A stretch of 35,124 nt of DNA. Origin: Actinomycetes bacterium (GTDB taxonomy: Bacteria > Actinomycetota > Thermoleophilia > UBA2241). The DNA lies in assembly GCA_029547745.1 (NCBI GenBank), contig JAKPOQ010000073.1, positions 1 to 35,124 on the forward strand. The letters run 5' to 3'. A model generated the notes under the pieces. The model was given only the letters and a program-made list of their open reading frames with translations. It did not search any database and was not told the origin of the DNA. Made by a program: the position numbers and the translations under genes. The stretch's first letter is position 1. Every line of letters begins with the position of its first letter. Below are positions 23,534-30,610 of this stretch, piece after piece.

Positions 23534-24341
23534 CGGCGCCCCCGTGGACGGCCGCGACGGCGCGCGCCGCGGCGGCGGCCGGGTCGACCCGGACCGCCGC
23601 CAGCGGCGCGCGCCCATCGCAGAAGTAGATGAAGTACTCCACGTTGCCCTTTGGTCCCGGATGCCCCGAATCGCACACGCCGAGCACCACCGCGCCGCGC
23701 TCCCCGAGCCACTCGGCGACCCGGCCCAGCACCTCACGGTGCACCGCCGGGTCGCGCACGACGCCGCCTTTGCCGACGCGCTCGCGGCCGGCCTCGAACT
23801 GCGGTTTCACGAGCACGAGGCCGCGGTAGCCGGCGCGCAGGCATTCTAGCACCGGCCCCAGGGCCACCGGCAGGGAGATGAACGACAGGTCGGCGGTGAC
23901 GAACGAGGGCTGGAACGGGAGACGTTCGGCCGTCAGGCGGCGCGCGTTGGTGCGCTCGAGCACCGTCACACGGGGGTCGCCACGCAGGCGCCAGTCGAGC
24001 TGGCCGTAGCCGACGTCGACGGCGGCCACGCGCGCCGCCCCTCCCTGCAGCAGACGGTCGACGAACCCGCCGGTCGAGCTGCCGAGGTCGACGACGTCCT
24101 CGCCCTCGACACCGACGCCCAGGACGCTCATGGCATGGTCGAGCTTGTCGCCGCCGCGCGAGACGAAGCGGGGCCGCGCGGCGACGGCGATCTCGGCGTC
24201 GTCGCTCACCGCCGTCCCGGGCTTGTCGACGACCGCCCTGCCGACCGTGACCTCGCCGGCGAGGACGGCGGCACGCGCCTGGGCCCGGCTCGCGAAGAGG
24301 CCCCGGTCGACGAGGATGCTGTCGAGTCGCCGACGCGGCAT
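23526..24341 (-). CDS. tlyA: TlyA family rRNA (cytidine-2'-O)-methyltransferase
   Basis: TlyA methylates C1409 of 16S and C1920 of 23S rRNA and affects capreomycin sensitivity in mycobacteria. The 271-residue protein begins MPRRRLDSILVDRGLFASR, the S4-like RNA-binding domain (about 2-60). A RrmJ-type methyltransferase domain follows with RFVSRGGDKLDHAM, motif I VVDLGSSTGGFVDRLL, and VLVKPQFEAGRERVGKGGVV. ATG at 24341 lies 13 bases after the dxs stop. The dxs-tlyA-nadK-recN order supports the assignment. The haemolysin label often attached to this family is historical. Confidence 0.96.
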   Translation of the reverse strand: MPRRRLDSILVDRGLFASRAQARAAVLAGEVTVGRAVVDKPGTAVSDDAEIAVAARPRFVSRGGDKLDHAMSVLGVGVEGEDVVDLGSSTGGFVDRLLQGGAARVAAVDVGYGQLDWRLRGDPRVTVLERTNARRLTAERLPFQPSFVTADLSFISLPVALGPVLECLRAGYRGLVLVKPQFEAGRERVGKGGVVRDPAVHREVLGRVAEWLGERGAVVLGVCDSGHPGPKGNVEYFIYFCDGRAPLAAVRVDPAAAAARAVAAVHGGADG

Positions 24342-24354
24342 GACCGCGCCCGGC

Positions 24355-26241
24355 CTAGCGCGCGTGCGCGAGCCCGACCGGGCGGCTGCACACCGTCGCG
24401 GCGACGGCGTCGGGAGTGAGCCCGACGTCGGCCAGCAGCCGCTCCCGGTCGCCGTGCGGCACGAAGGCATCGGGCAGACCGAAGCGGATGACCTCGACCC
24501 CGCGCCCCGCGACGCACTCCAGTACGGCGCTGCCGAAGCCGCCGGCGAGCACGTTCTCTTCGACCGTGACGAGACGCTCGTGGGTGCTCGCCAGGCGGTC
24601 CAGCAGCGCCGTGTCGAGCGGCTTGACGAAGCGCGCGTCGACGACGGTGGGCCGCAGACCCCGGGCACGCGCCTTCTGGGCCGCTTCGACGGCGATGCGC
24701 ACGCCCGTGCCGATGCCGATGAAGGCGACGTCGTGGCCCTCCTCCAGGACGCGCCCCCGGCCGAGCTCGAAAGTCTCGAGCTCGGCCGGGGGCGCGGACA
24801 CGGCGGCCATGCCGCGCGGATAGCGGATGGCCGCCGGACCGTCCAGGCTGAGCGCCGTGCAGAGCATGTGCTGCAGCTCGACCTGGCTCGACGGCGCCAT
24901 CACCGTCATGTTCGGGATGAGGCGCAGGTACGAGAGGTCGAAGGCGCCGTGGTGCGTCGGCCCGTCATCGCCGACGAGGCCGGCGCGGTCGACGGCGAAG
25001 ACGACGGGGAGCTTCTGTAGGCCCACATCCTGCACGAGCATGTCGAAGGCGCGCTGGAGGAAGGTCGAGTAGACGGCGACCACGGGACGCAGGCCGCCGA
25101 GGGCGAGACCGGCGGCGAAGACGACGGCGTGCTCTTCGGCGATGCCGACGTCGTACAAACGGTCCGGGAAGCGCTCTTCGAAGCGGTCGAGGCCCGTGCC
25201 CTGGGTCATCGCCGCGGTGATCGCGACGACGCGCTCGTCCCGCTCTGCGAGCCGCACGAGCGCGTCCCCGAACGCGTCGGTGTACGACGTCCCCTTGGCG
25301 GCCGTCTTGCTGTCGCCGTTCGAGAGATGGAACGGGCCGGTGCCGTGGAACTTGTCGGGACACTCCTCGGCGGGCTCGTACCCTTTGCCCTTGACCGTCT
25401 TCACGTGCACGAGCACCGGCCGGGGCGTGTCGACCGCCTGGCGGATAGCCTCGCGCAACGCCCTGATGTCGTGTCCGTCGACGACGCCGAGGTAGGCGAA
25501 GCCCAGCTCCTCGAAGAGCATGCCGGGGATGATGAGCGCCTTCATGGACTCCTTGAAGTCCTTGCCCAGCGCGTAGGCCCTCTCGCCGATGGCGGGGATG
25601 CGGGCGACGCCGCGCTCGATGTCTTCACGCAGCCTGGTCAGCGCCGGGTCGAGACGGAGACGGTTGAGGTAGAGCTGCAGGGCGCCGATGTTCGGCCGGA
25701 TCGACATCTGGTTGTCGTTGAGGACGACGACGACGGGCGTGCGCATCTGGCCGATGTTGTTGAGGGCCTCGAAGGCGACGCCGCCCGTGAGGGCGCCGTC
25801 GCCGATCACACAGACGACGGTGCCTTCCTGCTCGCCCGCCAGGCGGGCGGCCTCGGCCAGTCCGAGGCCGTAGCCGATCGACGTCGACGCATGGCCCGTG
25901 CCGACGATGTCGTGCTCGGACTCGGCGCGACAGGGGAAACCCGAGATGCCGCCGTACTGGCGGATGCCGGCGAAGCAATCGCGCCGGCCGGTGACGATCT
26001 TGTGGGCGTAGCACTGGTGGCCGACGTCCCAGATGATCTTGTCGCGCGGGCTGTGGAGGACGCTGTGGAGGGCGACGGTGAGTTCAACGGCGCCGAGGCT
26101 CGCGGCAAGGTGGCCGCCGACCTCGCTCACGCAGCCGAGGATGAGGGCGCGGATCTCGTCCGCAAGCAAAGTCAGCTCGAGCTCTGAGAACTGGTGCAGG
26201 TCGGAAGGCCCCGTGACCCGGCGCAGCAAGTCATCGGTCAT
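24355..26241 (-). CDS. dxs: 1-deoxy-D-xylulose-5-phosphate synthase
   Basis: Dxs condenses pyruvate and glyceraldehyde 3-phosphate, the first step of the MEP isoprenoid pathway and a source for thiamine and pyridoxal. The 628-residue protein has DVGHQCYAHKIVTGR (72-86), the ThDP motif GDGALTGG (147-154) to NDNQMSI (175-181), and the HVKTVKGKGYEPAE segment. The transketolase-type pyrimidine domain has EEHAVVFAAGLALGG and DRAGLVGDDGPTHHG. ATG at 26241 is chosen because the family sequence starts there (SDLHQFSELELTLLADEIR follows). A TATACT box ends only nine bases before the ATG, so the transcript could be nearly leaderless. The polyprenyl synthase gene upstream uses its downstream products. 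Confidence 0.98.
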   Translation of the reverse strand: MTDDLLRRVTGPSDLHQFSELELTLLADEIRALILGCVSEVGGHLAASLGAVELTVALHSVLHSPRDKIIWDVGHQCYAHKIVTGRRDCFAGIRQYGGISGFPCRAESEHDIVGTGHASTSIGYGLGLAEAARLAGEQEGTVVCVIGDGALTGGVAFEALNNIGQMRTPVVVVLNDNQMSIRPNIGALQLYLNRLRLDPALTRLREDIERGVARIPAIGERAYALGKDFKESMKALIIPGMLFEELGFAYLGVVDGHDIRALREAIRQAVDTPRPVLVHVKTVKGKGYEPAEECPDKFHGTGPFHLSNGDSKTAAKGTSYTDAFGDALVRLAERDERVVAITAAMTQGTGLDRFEERFPDRLYDVGIAEEHAVVFAAGLALGGLRPVVAVYSTFLQRAFDMLVQDVGLQKLPVVFAVDRAGLVGDDGPTHHGAFDLSYLRLIPNMTVMAPSSQVELQHMLCTALSLDGPAAIRYPRGMAAVSAPPAELETFELGRGRVLEEGHDVAFIGIGTGVRIAVEAAQKARARGLRPTVVDARFVKPLDTALLDRLASTHERLVTVEENVLAGGFGSAVLECVAGRGVEVIRFGLPDAFVPHGDRERLLADVGLTPDAVAATVCSRPVGLAHAR

Positions 26242-26250
26242 CGCCTGGCG

Positions 26251-26256
26251 AGTATA
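26251..26256 (-). promoter_or_regulatory. Candidate -10 box of a nearly leaderless dxs promoter
   Basis: The minus strand reads TATACT, ending nine bases before the dxs ATG. A start point six or seven bases downstream would leave a 2-3 base leader. No clear -35 is seen, and no strong Shine-Dalgarno precedes the ATG. Two short hairpins lie upstream in the gap after ispA (26280-26296, stem 7 bp; 26295-26308, stem 5 bp). Confidence 0.5.
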
Positions 26257-26334
26257 GCACCGCAGGCGCGGCGCTCCGACCGGCCCGCAGGGCCGGCGCA
26301 GAGGCGCCGCGCCCCGGAACCGAGGCACCCCGCC

Positions 26335-27231
26335 CTACGCGCGGCGCCGCAACATGTAGTCCGTCACCATCGCCAGCTCGTCCGTGTCGCCGGGCAGGGC
26401 GCTGAGGCGCGCCCGGGCCCGCGCGTGACTCTCGCGGGCCAGGCGGCGCGCCTCTTCAAGCCCGTAGCGCGACACGTACGTGACCTTCGCCTGGGCACGG
26501 TCCTTGCCGACGCTCTTGCCGAGCTCCTCCTCGTCGCCGGTCTCGTCGAGGATGTCGTCGACGATCTGGAAGAGGAGCCCGAGCTCGACGGCGAAACCGC
26601 GGTACGGGGCGAGCTCGGCGGCGGCCGCGCCGGTGAGGACCGCGCCGCAGACGACGGCAGCCTCGATGAGGCGCCCGGTCTTAAGGGCATGCAGGGCACG
26701 CAGGTCGTCGTCGTCGAAGGCCCGGCCGACGACGTCCATGTACTGGCCGCCGACCATCCCGCGCACGCCCGTGGCGCGGGCGACCTCGGCGGCCGTCGCA
26801 AGACGCGCCTCGGCGCTGCCCTGCTGTGTGACGAGCAGCAGGCTGAAGGCCTCGGCGAACAGGCCGTCGCCGGCCAGGATGGCGATGTCCTCGCCGAAGG
26901 CGACGTGACACGTCGGCCGGCCGCGGCGGAGGGTGTCGTCGTCGATCGCCGGCAGGTCGTCGTGGATCAGCGAGTAGGTATGGACGAGCTCCAGCGCGGC
27001 CGCCGCCGGCAGCACCGCCTCAGGGTGGGCGCCGCGGCTGCGCGCCGTCGCCAGCGCGAGCACCGGGCGGATGCGCTTGCCCCCCGCAAGCAGCGAGTAG
27101 CGCATGGCCTCGACGAGACGGCGGGCGCGCGGGTCGACGCCGAAGTCAAGCGCCTCGAGGTAGCCCTCGACCAGATGCTGGAGCGCGACCGGATAGGCCG
27201 GCTCGTCTCCAGGCGCCGATGCGAGGCTCAT
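26335..27231 (-). CDS. ispA: Polyprenyl (farnesyl/geranylgeranyl) diphosphate synthase
   Basis: The enzyme adds isopentenyl diphosphate units to allylic diphosphates to make C15 or C20 chains. The 298-residue protein has GGKRIRPVL (50-58), the first Asp-rich motif DDLPAIDDD (91-99), the GQYMDVVG segment, and the second Asp-rich motif FQIVDDILDETGD. The long DDxxxxD first motif is the bacterial FPP/GGPP type; chain length cannot be fixed by eye. ATG at 27231 is preceded by a micro-ORF whose ATG overlaps the xseB stop and whose TGA overlaps this start, in a 17-base tandem repeat. Its own Shine-Dalgarno is poor, so it probably depends on coupling. Confidence 0.94.
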   Translation of the reverse strand: MSLASAPGDEPAYPVALQHLVEGYLEALDFGVDPRARRLVEAMRYSLLAGGKRIRPVLALATARSRGAHPEAVLPAAAALELVHTYSLIHDDLPAIDDDTLRRGRPTCHVAFGEDIAILAGDGLFAEAFSLLLVTQQGSAEARLATAAEVARATGVRGMVGGQYMDVVGRAFDDDDLRALHALKTGRLIEAAVVCGAVLTGAAAAELAPYRGFAVELGLLFQIVDDILDETGDEEELGKSVGKDRAQAKVTYVSRYGLEEARRLARESHARARARLSALPGDTDELAMVTDYMLRRRA

Positions 27232-27248
27232 GTCGCCGGAAGGCTCAT
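27228..27248 (-). CDS. Micro-ORF of the xseB-ispA junction (6 residues)
   Basis: ATG at 27248 overlaps the xseB stop as ATGA and encodes MSLPAT. Its TGA overlaps the ispA ATG, again as ATGA. The two start regions share AGGCTCATGTCG (plus strand) with a 17-base period. GGGGAG stands before the micro-ORF, whereas ispA itself has only a weak site. Confidence 0.5.
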   Translation of the reverse strand: MSLPAT

Positions 27249-27427
27249 GTCGTCTCCCCGGCGAGACCCTCGAGCAGGCGGGCGGCCTCGTCGGCGAGCT
27301 CCGCGGCGCGCTCCAGGAGACTCATGTCGACCTCCGTCGAGGAAGACGTGCCGAGGCGCGTCGTGAGCTCGTCGAGCTGGTCGATCACGGCGCGCAGGCG
27401 CGCGAGGTCGTCGTTGCGGTCAGTCAC
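27245..27427 (-). CDS. xseB: Exodeoxyribonuclease VII small subunit-like protein
   Basis: XseB is the small helical subunit of exonuclease VII. This 60-residue frame (VTDRNDDLARLRAVIDQLDE to LLEGLAGETT) has the two-helix pattern of XseB, with the late helix ERAAELADEAARLLEGL. It is short and lacks the clear SGELPLEEAL-type linker. GTG at 27427 overlaps the nusB end by eight bases. The slot between nusB and ispA is where xseB is normally found, and this context carries much of the assignment. The large subunit gene xseA, usually adjacent, is absent. It could instead be an unrelated small helical protein. Confidence 0.55.
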   Translation of the reverse strand: MTDRNDDLARLRAVIDQLDELTTRLGTSSSTEVDMSLLERAAELADEAARLLEGLAGETT

Positions 27428-27971
27428 CCCGGCCGCCTCCTTCGCCGCGCGTCCCGTCCTTCGTCCCACGCGCCTCTCCGTCTGTGGCGGCGACGCCGCG
27501 CGCGCGGCCGGCGCCCTCGCGCGCGGCCGCGCTGGACTCGCGAATCTCGCCCCGGCCTTCGTGTGCCTCACGCTCGCGCGCGATGGCGCCGAGGATGCCG
27601 TTGACGAGTGCGCCGGCTTCGTCGCTCGCATACCGGCGCGCGAGCCGCACGGCTTCGTCGATCGCCACCTCCGGCGGCGTGAGACCGCTCTCGAGCTCGT
27701 ACAGGGCGAGGCGGAGCACGCTGCGCTCGAGGGGAGCCAGCCGCTCCAGCGGCCAGTCCGTGGCGTGCCCGCGGAGTCGCGCGTCGAGGTCGTCCAGGCG
27801 CTGCACCACGCCGGCGACGACGGCAAGCGTGAAGTCGTCGGGAGGGTAGCTCTCGCGCAGACGGTGGCCGGCGACGAGCTCGTCCAGCGGCCGCCCGGTG
27901 ACCTCACGCTGATAGAGGAGGAACAGCGCATCGCGACGCGCCTGCCTGCGGCTGGGGGACGCGGGCGTCAT
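27420..27971 (-). CDS. nusB: Transcription antitermination protein NusB
   Basis: NusB binds boxA RNA with S10 and supports rRNA antitermination. The ATG at 27971 gives 183 residues. Residues about 7-133 match the family: RRQARRDALFLLYQREVTGRPLDE, the LRLALYELESG helix, PEVAIDEAVRLARRYASDEA, and ALVNGILGAI. A C-terminal low-complexity tail of about 50 residues (rich in Glu, Gly, Arg, Ala) extends beyond the usual 140-residue domain. No Shine-Dalgarno is visible, and an imperfect hairpin ends one base before the ATG. It follows the carboxyltransferase-AccB gene and overlaps xseB. Confidence 0.94.
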   Translation of the reverse strand: MTPASPSRRQARRDALFLLYQREVTGRPLDELVAGHRLRESYPPDDFTLAVVAGVVQRLDDLDARLRGHATDWPLERLAPLERSVLRLALYELESGLTPPEVAIDEAVRLARRYASDEAGALVNGILGAIAREREAHEGRGEIRESSAAAREGAGRARGVAATDGEARGTKDGTRGEGGGRGD

Positions 27972-28028
27972 GCGAGGGCCGTCCGGCCGTGGACCTGCGC
28001 GGGGACGCTCACGGCCGACGCACCTCGC
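27972..28028 (-). promoter_or_regulatory. Imperfect hairpin abutting the nusB start codon
   Basis: Arms 27972-27991 and 28010-28028 pair over 17 bp in runs of 6, 4 and 7, with one internal mismatch pair and a bulge, around an 18-base loop. The base of the stem touches the nusB ATG, and no ribosome binding site is visible. It could block or present the start codon; the evidence is the pairing alone. Confidence 0.35.
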
Positions 28029-28044
28029 AGCGGCGTCCCGCGCC

Positions 28045-29934
28045 TCAGACCGGCTCGATCGCGAAGAGCGGCTGGCCATACTCGACGGTCGCGCCGTTCT
28101 CGACGAGGATCTCGCGCACGATGCCGCCGACATCGGCGGTCAGCTCGTTCATCATCTTCATCATCTCGAGGATGCAGAGCGTCTGCCCGGGAGCGACCGG
28201 GTCGCCGACCTCGACGAAAGCCGGTTCGGTCGGCGACGGCGACCGGTAGAACGTCGCCACCCACTTCGAGCGCACGATATGGTACCCGTTCGCCGACGCG
28301 TCGACGGCCGACGCGGGCTCGACGGCGCCGGACGGAGCCGGAGCAGCGGCCGTGGCCGGCGTCTTGGCGCCGGGCGAGGCCGGCGCGCCTTCGGGCGCGC
28401 CGGCCTCGCCCGGCGCCGCCCCCGCCTTGCGCACGGTCATGCGCAGCTCGCCCTCCTCGATCACGACCTCCTGAAGGTCGCTCTGCTCCACCAGCTCGAG
28501 GATGCGCGCGACCCGGTCGGCCGTCTGCTCTTCGACTGCGGCGCCGGCTTGCGCGCGCAGGTACTGCTCGTGCAGGCCGAAGACGTCGTTCTCGAGGCCG
28601 ACGCGGTGCCGTTCGAGGTACGCGCGCGCCGTCTGCGGGAACAGGCCGTAGCTCAGCAGGTCCTCCTCCGAGCGCGCGAGGTCGCCGATCTCGTCGCGGT
28701 AGTCCTCGAGGGTCTCATCGATGAGCTCGGCGGGACGCACGTCGATGGGCTCCTCGCCCTCGAGCACCCGGTCGCGGATGGTCTTCGACACCGGCCCCGG
28801 CGCCGCCCCGTACCGGCCGCGCAGGTATTGCTTCATCTCGTCGGGGACGATGTGCCAGCGCCGCCCGGAGAGCACGTTCAGCACGGCCTGCGTGCCGACG
28901 ATCTGCGACATCGGCGTCACCAGGGGCGGGAAGCCCACCTCGGCCCGCACGATGGGGATCTCCTGCAGCACTTCGGGCATGCGATCGAGGGCGTTCTGCT
29001 CCTTCAACTGGCTCTCGAGGTTCGAGATCATGCCGCCCGGCACCTGGTGCGAATAGACCTGCATGTGCGTGAGCGAAGTGACGCCGCGCTCGTGGCCGGT
29101 GCGCTGCCGCACGCCCTCGAAGTACTTCGCGACCTCGAAGAGCTTCTCGAGCTCGAGCTCGGTGTCGTAAGGGGTCCCGATGAGGGCCGTGACGACCATC
29201 TCGGTGGCAGGCTGCGAGTTGCCGAAGGCAAGCGGCACGGTGGCGGTGTCGATGACGTCCACCCCGCTCTCGATCGCCTTCAGGTATGTCATCGGAGCGA
29301 GCCCGCCGATGTAGTGACAGTGGAGCTGGATGGGGACTTCGATCTCGGCCTTGAGACGGCGGATGAGCTCCTCGGCGTAGAACGGGCTCAGCAGGGCGGC
29401 CATATCCTTGATGCAGATGGAGTCGGCGCCCATGTCGACCAGCTTATGAGCGACCTCCAGGTAGTGGTCGAGCGAATGCACGGGCGAGATCGTGTACACC
29501 ACGGCGGCCTGGAAGTGCTTGCCCGTCTCTTTGATGGCCGCGGCGGCGGTCTCGAAGTTGCGCACGTCGTTGAGGGCGTCGAAGACGCGGAAGATGTCGA
29601 CGCCGTTCTCCGCCGCCTTGTAGACGAAGCGGCGCACGATGTCGTCGCCGTAGTGGCGGTAACCGACGAGGTTCTGGCCGCGCAGCAGCATCTGCAGCGG
29701 TGTGTGCGCGACGTGCTGCTTGACGACGCGCAGACGTTCCCACGGGTCCTCGTCGAGAAAGCGCATCGCGGCGTCGAACGTGGCGCCGCCCCAGCATTCG
29801 AGCGAGTGGTAGCCCACCTCGTCCATGAGCTCGAGGATGGGCAGCATGTCGCTGGTGCGCATGCGCGTCGCCCAGAGCGACTGCTGCCCGTCCCTGAGGC
29901 TGGTCTCGGTGATGCCGACGCGTCTCGCTCTCAT
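28045..29934 (-). CDS. Pyruvate/oxaloacetate carboxyltransferase fused to a full AccB-type biotin carrier
   Basis: Residues 5-265 form the DRE-TIM carboxyltransferase barrel of pyruvate carboxylase/oxaloacetate decarboxylase. Visible are [11 protein letters not shown] (metal Asp15), CIKDMA (carbamylated-type Lys176) and HCHYIGG (metal His205 and His207). Residues 290-470 are the conserved PYC/OADA helical part. Residues 473-503 ([18 protein letters not shown]) match the N-terminal segment of AccB, not the usual PYC linker. Residues 506-550 are an Ala/Pro linker. Residues 551-629 are an AccB-type biotinyl domain ([20 protein letters not shown]) with acceptor Lys593 in EMMKMMNE, where Met replaces the usual Ala before MKM. 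The gene sits where accB normally lies, between efp and nusB. Its biotin carboxylase partner (accC) is not in the window. ATG at 29934 has GAGGAG upstream. The direction, carboxylating or decarboxylating, cannot be decided. Confidence 0.9.
   Translation of the reverse strand: MRARRVGITETSLRDGQQSLWATRMRTSDMLPILELMDEVGYHSLECWGGATFDAAMRFLDEDPWERLRVVKQHVAHTPLQMLLRGQNLVGYRHYGDDIVRRFVYKAAENGVDIFRVFDALNDVRNFETAAAAIKETGKHFQAAVVYTISPVHSLDHYLEVAHKLVDMGADSICIKDMAALLSPFYAEELIRRLKAEIEVPIQLHCHYIGGLAPMTYLKAIESGVDVIDTATVPLAFGNSQPATEMVVTALIGTPYDTELELEKLFEVAKYFEGVRQRTGHERGVTSLTHMQVYSHQVPGGMISNLESQLKEQNALDRMPEVLQEIPIVRAEVGFPPLVTPMSQIVGTQAVLNVLSGRRWHIVPDEMKQYLRGRYGAAPGPVSKTIRDRVLEGEEPIDVRPAELIDETLEDYRDEIGDLARSEEDLLSYGLFPQTARAYLERHRVGLENDVFGLHEQYLRAQAGAAVEEQTADRVARILELVEQSDLQEVVIEEGELRMTVRKAGAAPGEAGAPEGAPASPGAKTPATAAAPAPSGAVEPASAVDASANGYHIVRSKWVATFYRSPSPTEPAFVEVGDPVAPGQTLCILEMMKMMNELTADVGGIVREILVENGATVEYGQPLFAIEPV
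28366..28417. repeat. Perfect 24-bp inverted repeat with a 4-base loop inside the carboxyltransferase-AccB gene
   Basis: Bases 28366-28389 are the exact reverse complement of 28394-28417, around the plus-strand loop TTCG. It encodes linker residues 506-523 ([18 protein letters not shown]). The mRNA hairpin would stand between the carboxyltransferase and biotin-carrier parts of the message. Confidence 0.97.
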
Positions 29935-29961
29935 CGCGTCTCCTCGCGGCCCGGTGCGCCC

Positions 29962-30528
29962 TCAGGCGCGGCTGAGGTACTCACCGCTGCGGGTGTCGAC
30001 CTTGATGCGCTCACCCTGCTCGATGAAGAGCGGGACCTGGATCGTGACCCCGGTCTCGAGCGTCGCAGGCTTGGATCCGCCTTGCGCCGTGTCGCCGCGC
30101 AACCCGGGCTCGGTGTGCGTGACGGTGAGCTCGACGGTGGTCGGCGGCTCGACGTCGAAGGGCACGCCGTCGAGGTAGAAGACCTGCACGTCCATGTTCT
30201 CGACGACCCACTTCATGGCCTCGGCCGCCATGGCCGGCGACACCGAGACCTGCTCGTAGGACTCGGGGTCCATGAGCACGACCTCGCTTTCGGTCGAGTA
30301 GAGGAACTGCAGGGTCTGCGAGCGCGTGTCGATACGGGTGAACTTCTCGCCCGCGCGGAAGGTCTTGTCGAGGACGTTGCCCGTCTTGATGTTGCGCACC
30401 CTGGTGCGCACGAAGGCGCCGCCCTTGCCGGGCTTCACATGCTGCGACTCGACGATGGTGTACGGTTCGCCGTCGATCTCGATCGCCATGCCGCTCTTGA
30501 ACTGGTTGGTGTTGACGACGTCAGCCAT
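29962..30528 (-). CDS. efp: Elongation factor P
   Basis: EF-P helps ribosomes form peptide bonds at polyproline stretches. The 188-residue protein has the three-domain family layout. The tip lysine is Lys35 in VKPGKGGAF, so it belongs to the lysine-tipped class; the genes for beta-lysylation (epmA, epmB) are not in view. The C-terminal signature VTHTEPGLRGDTAQGGSKPATLETG is standard. ATG at 30528 has GGGAGG 13 bases upstream, unusually far. A TATCAT box about 50 bases upstream may be its promoter. It lies between the M24 peptidase and the carboxyltransferase-AccB gene, as in many Gram-positive clusters. Confidence 0.98.
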   Translation of the reverse strand: MADVVNTNQFKSGMAIEIDGEPYTIVESQHVKPGKGGAFVRTRVRNIKTGNVLDKTFRAGEKFTRIDTRSQTLQFLYSTESEVVLMDPESYEQVSVSPAMAAEAMKWVVENMDVQVFYLDGVPFDVEPPTTVELTVTHTEPGLRGDTAQGGSKPATLETGVTIQVPLFIEQGERIKVDTRSGEYLSRA

Positions 30529-30576
30529 AGGTCGGTCGGGTCCTCCCGGGAATGGTGCCTGCGCGCGTGAGAGAAC

Positions 30577-30582
30577 ATGATA
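30577..30582 (-). promoter_or_regulatory. Candidate -10 box for efp
   Basis: The minus strand reads TATCAT in the 82-base gap after the M24 peptidase, about 50 bases before the efp ATG. No convincing -35 is seen. It is one of the few AT-containing hexamers between genes here. Confidence 0.35.
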
Positions 30583-30610
30583 CCTCAGGCGACGACCGGG
30601 AGCTCTTCTC

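Noticed and set aside
23526-24668. A longer tlyA start at 24668
   Set aside because: The extra N-terminal residues are antisense-like Ser/Arg sequence from the dxs region; the S4-domain start MPRRRLDSILVDRG fixes the start at 24341. The same reasoning trims dxs, nusB, nadK, rnc and xseB.
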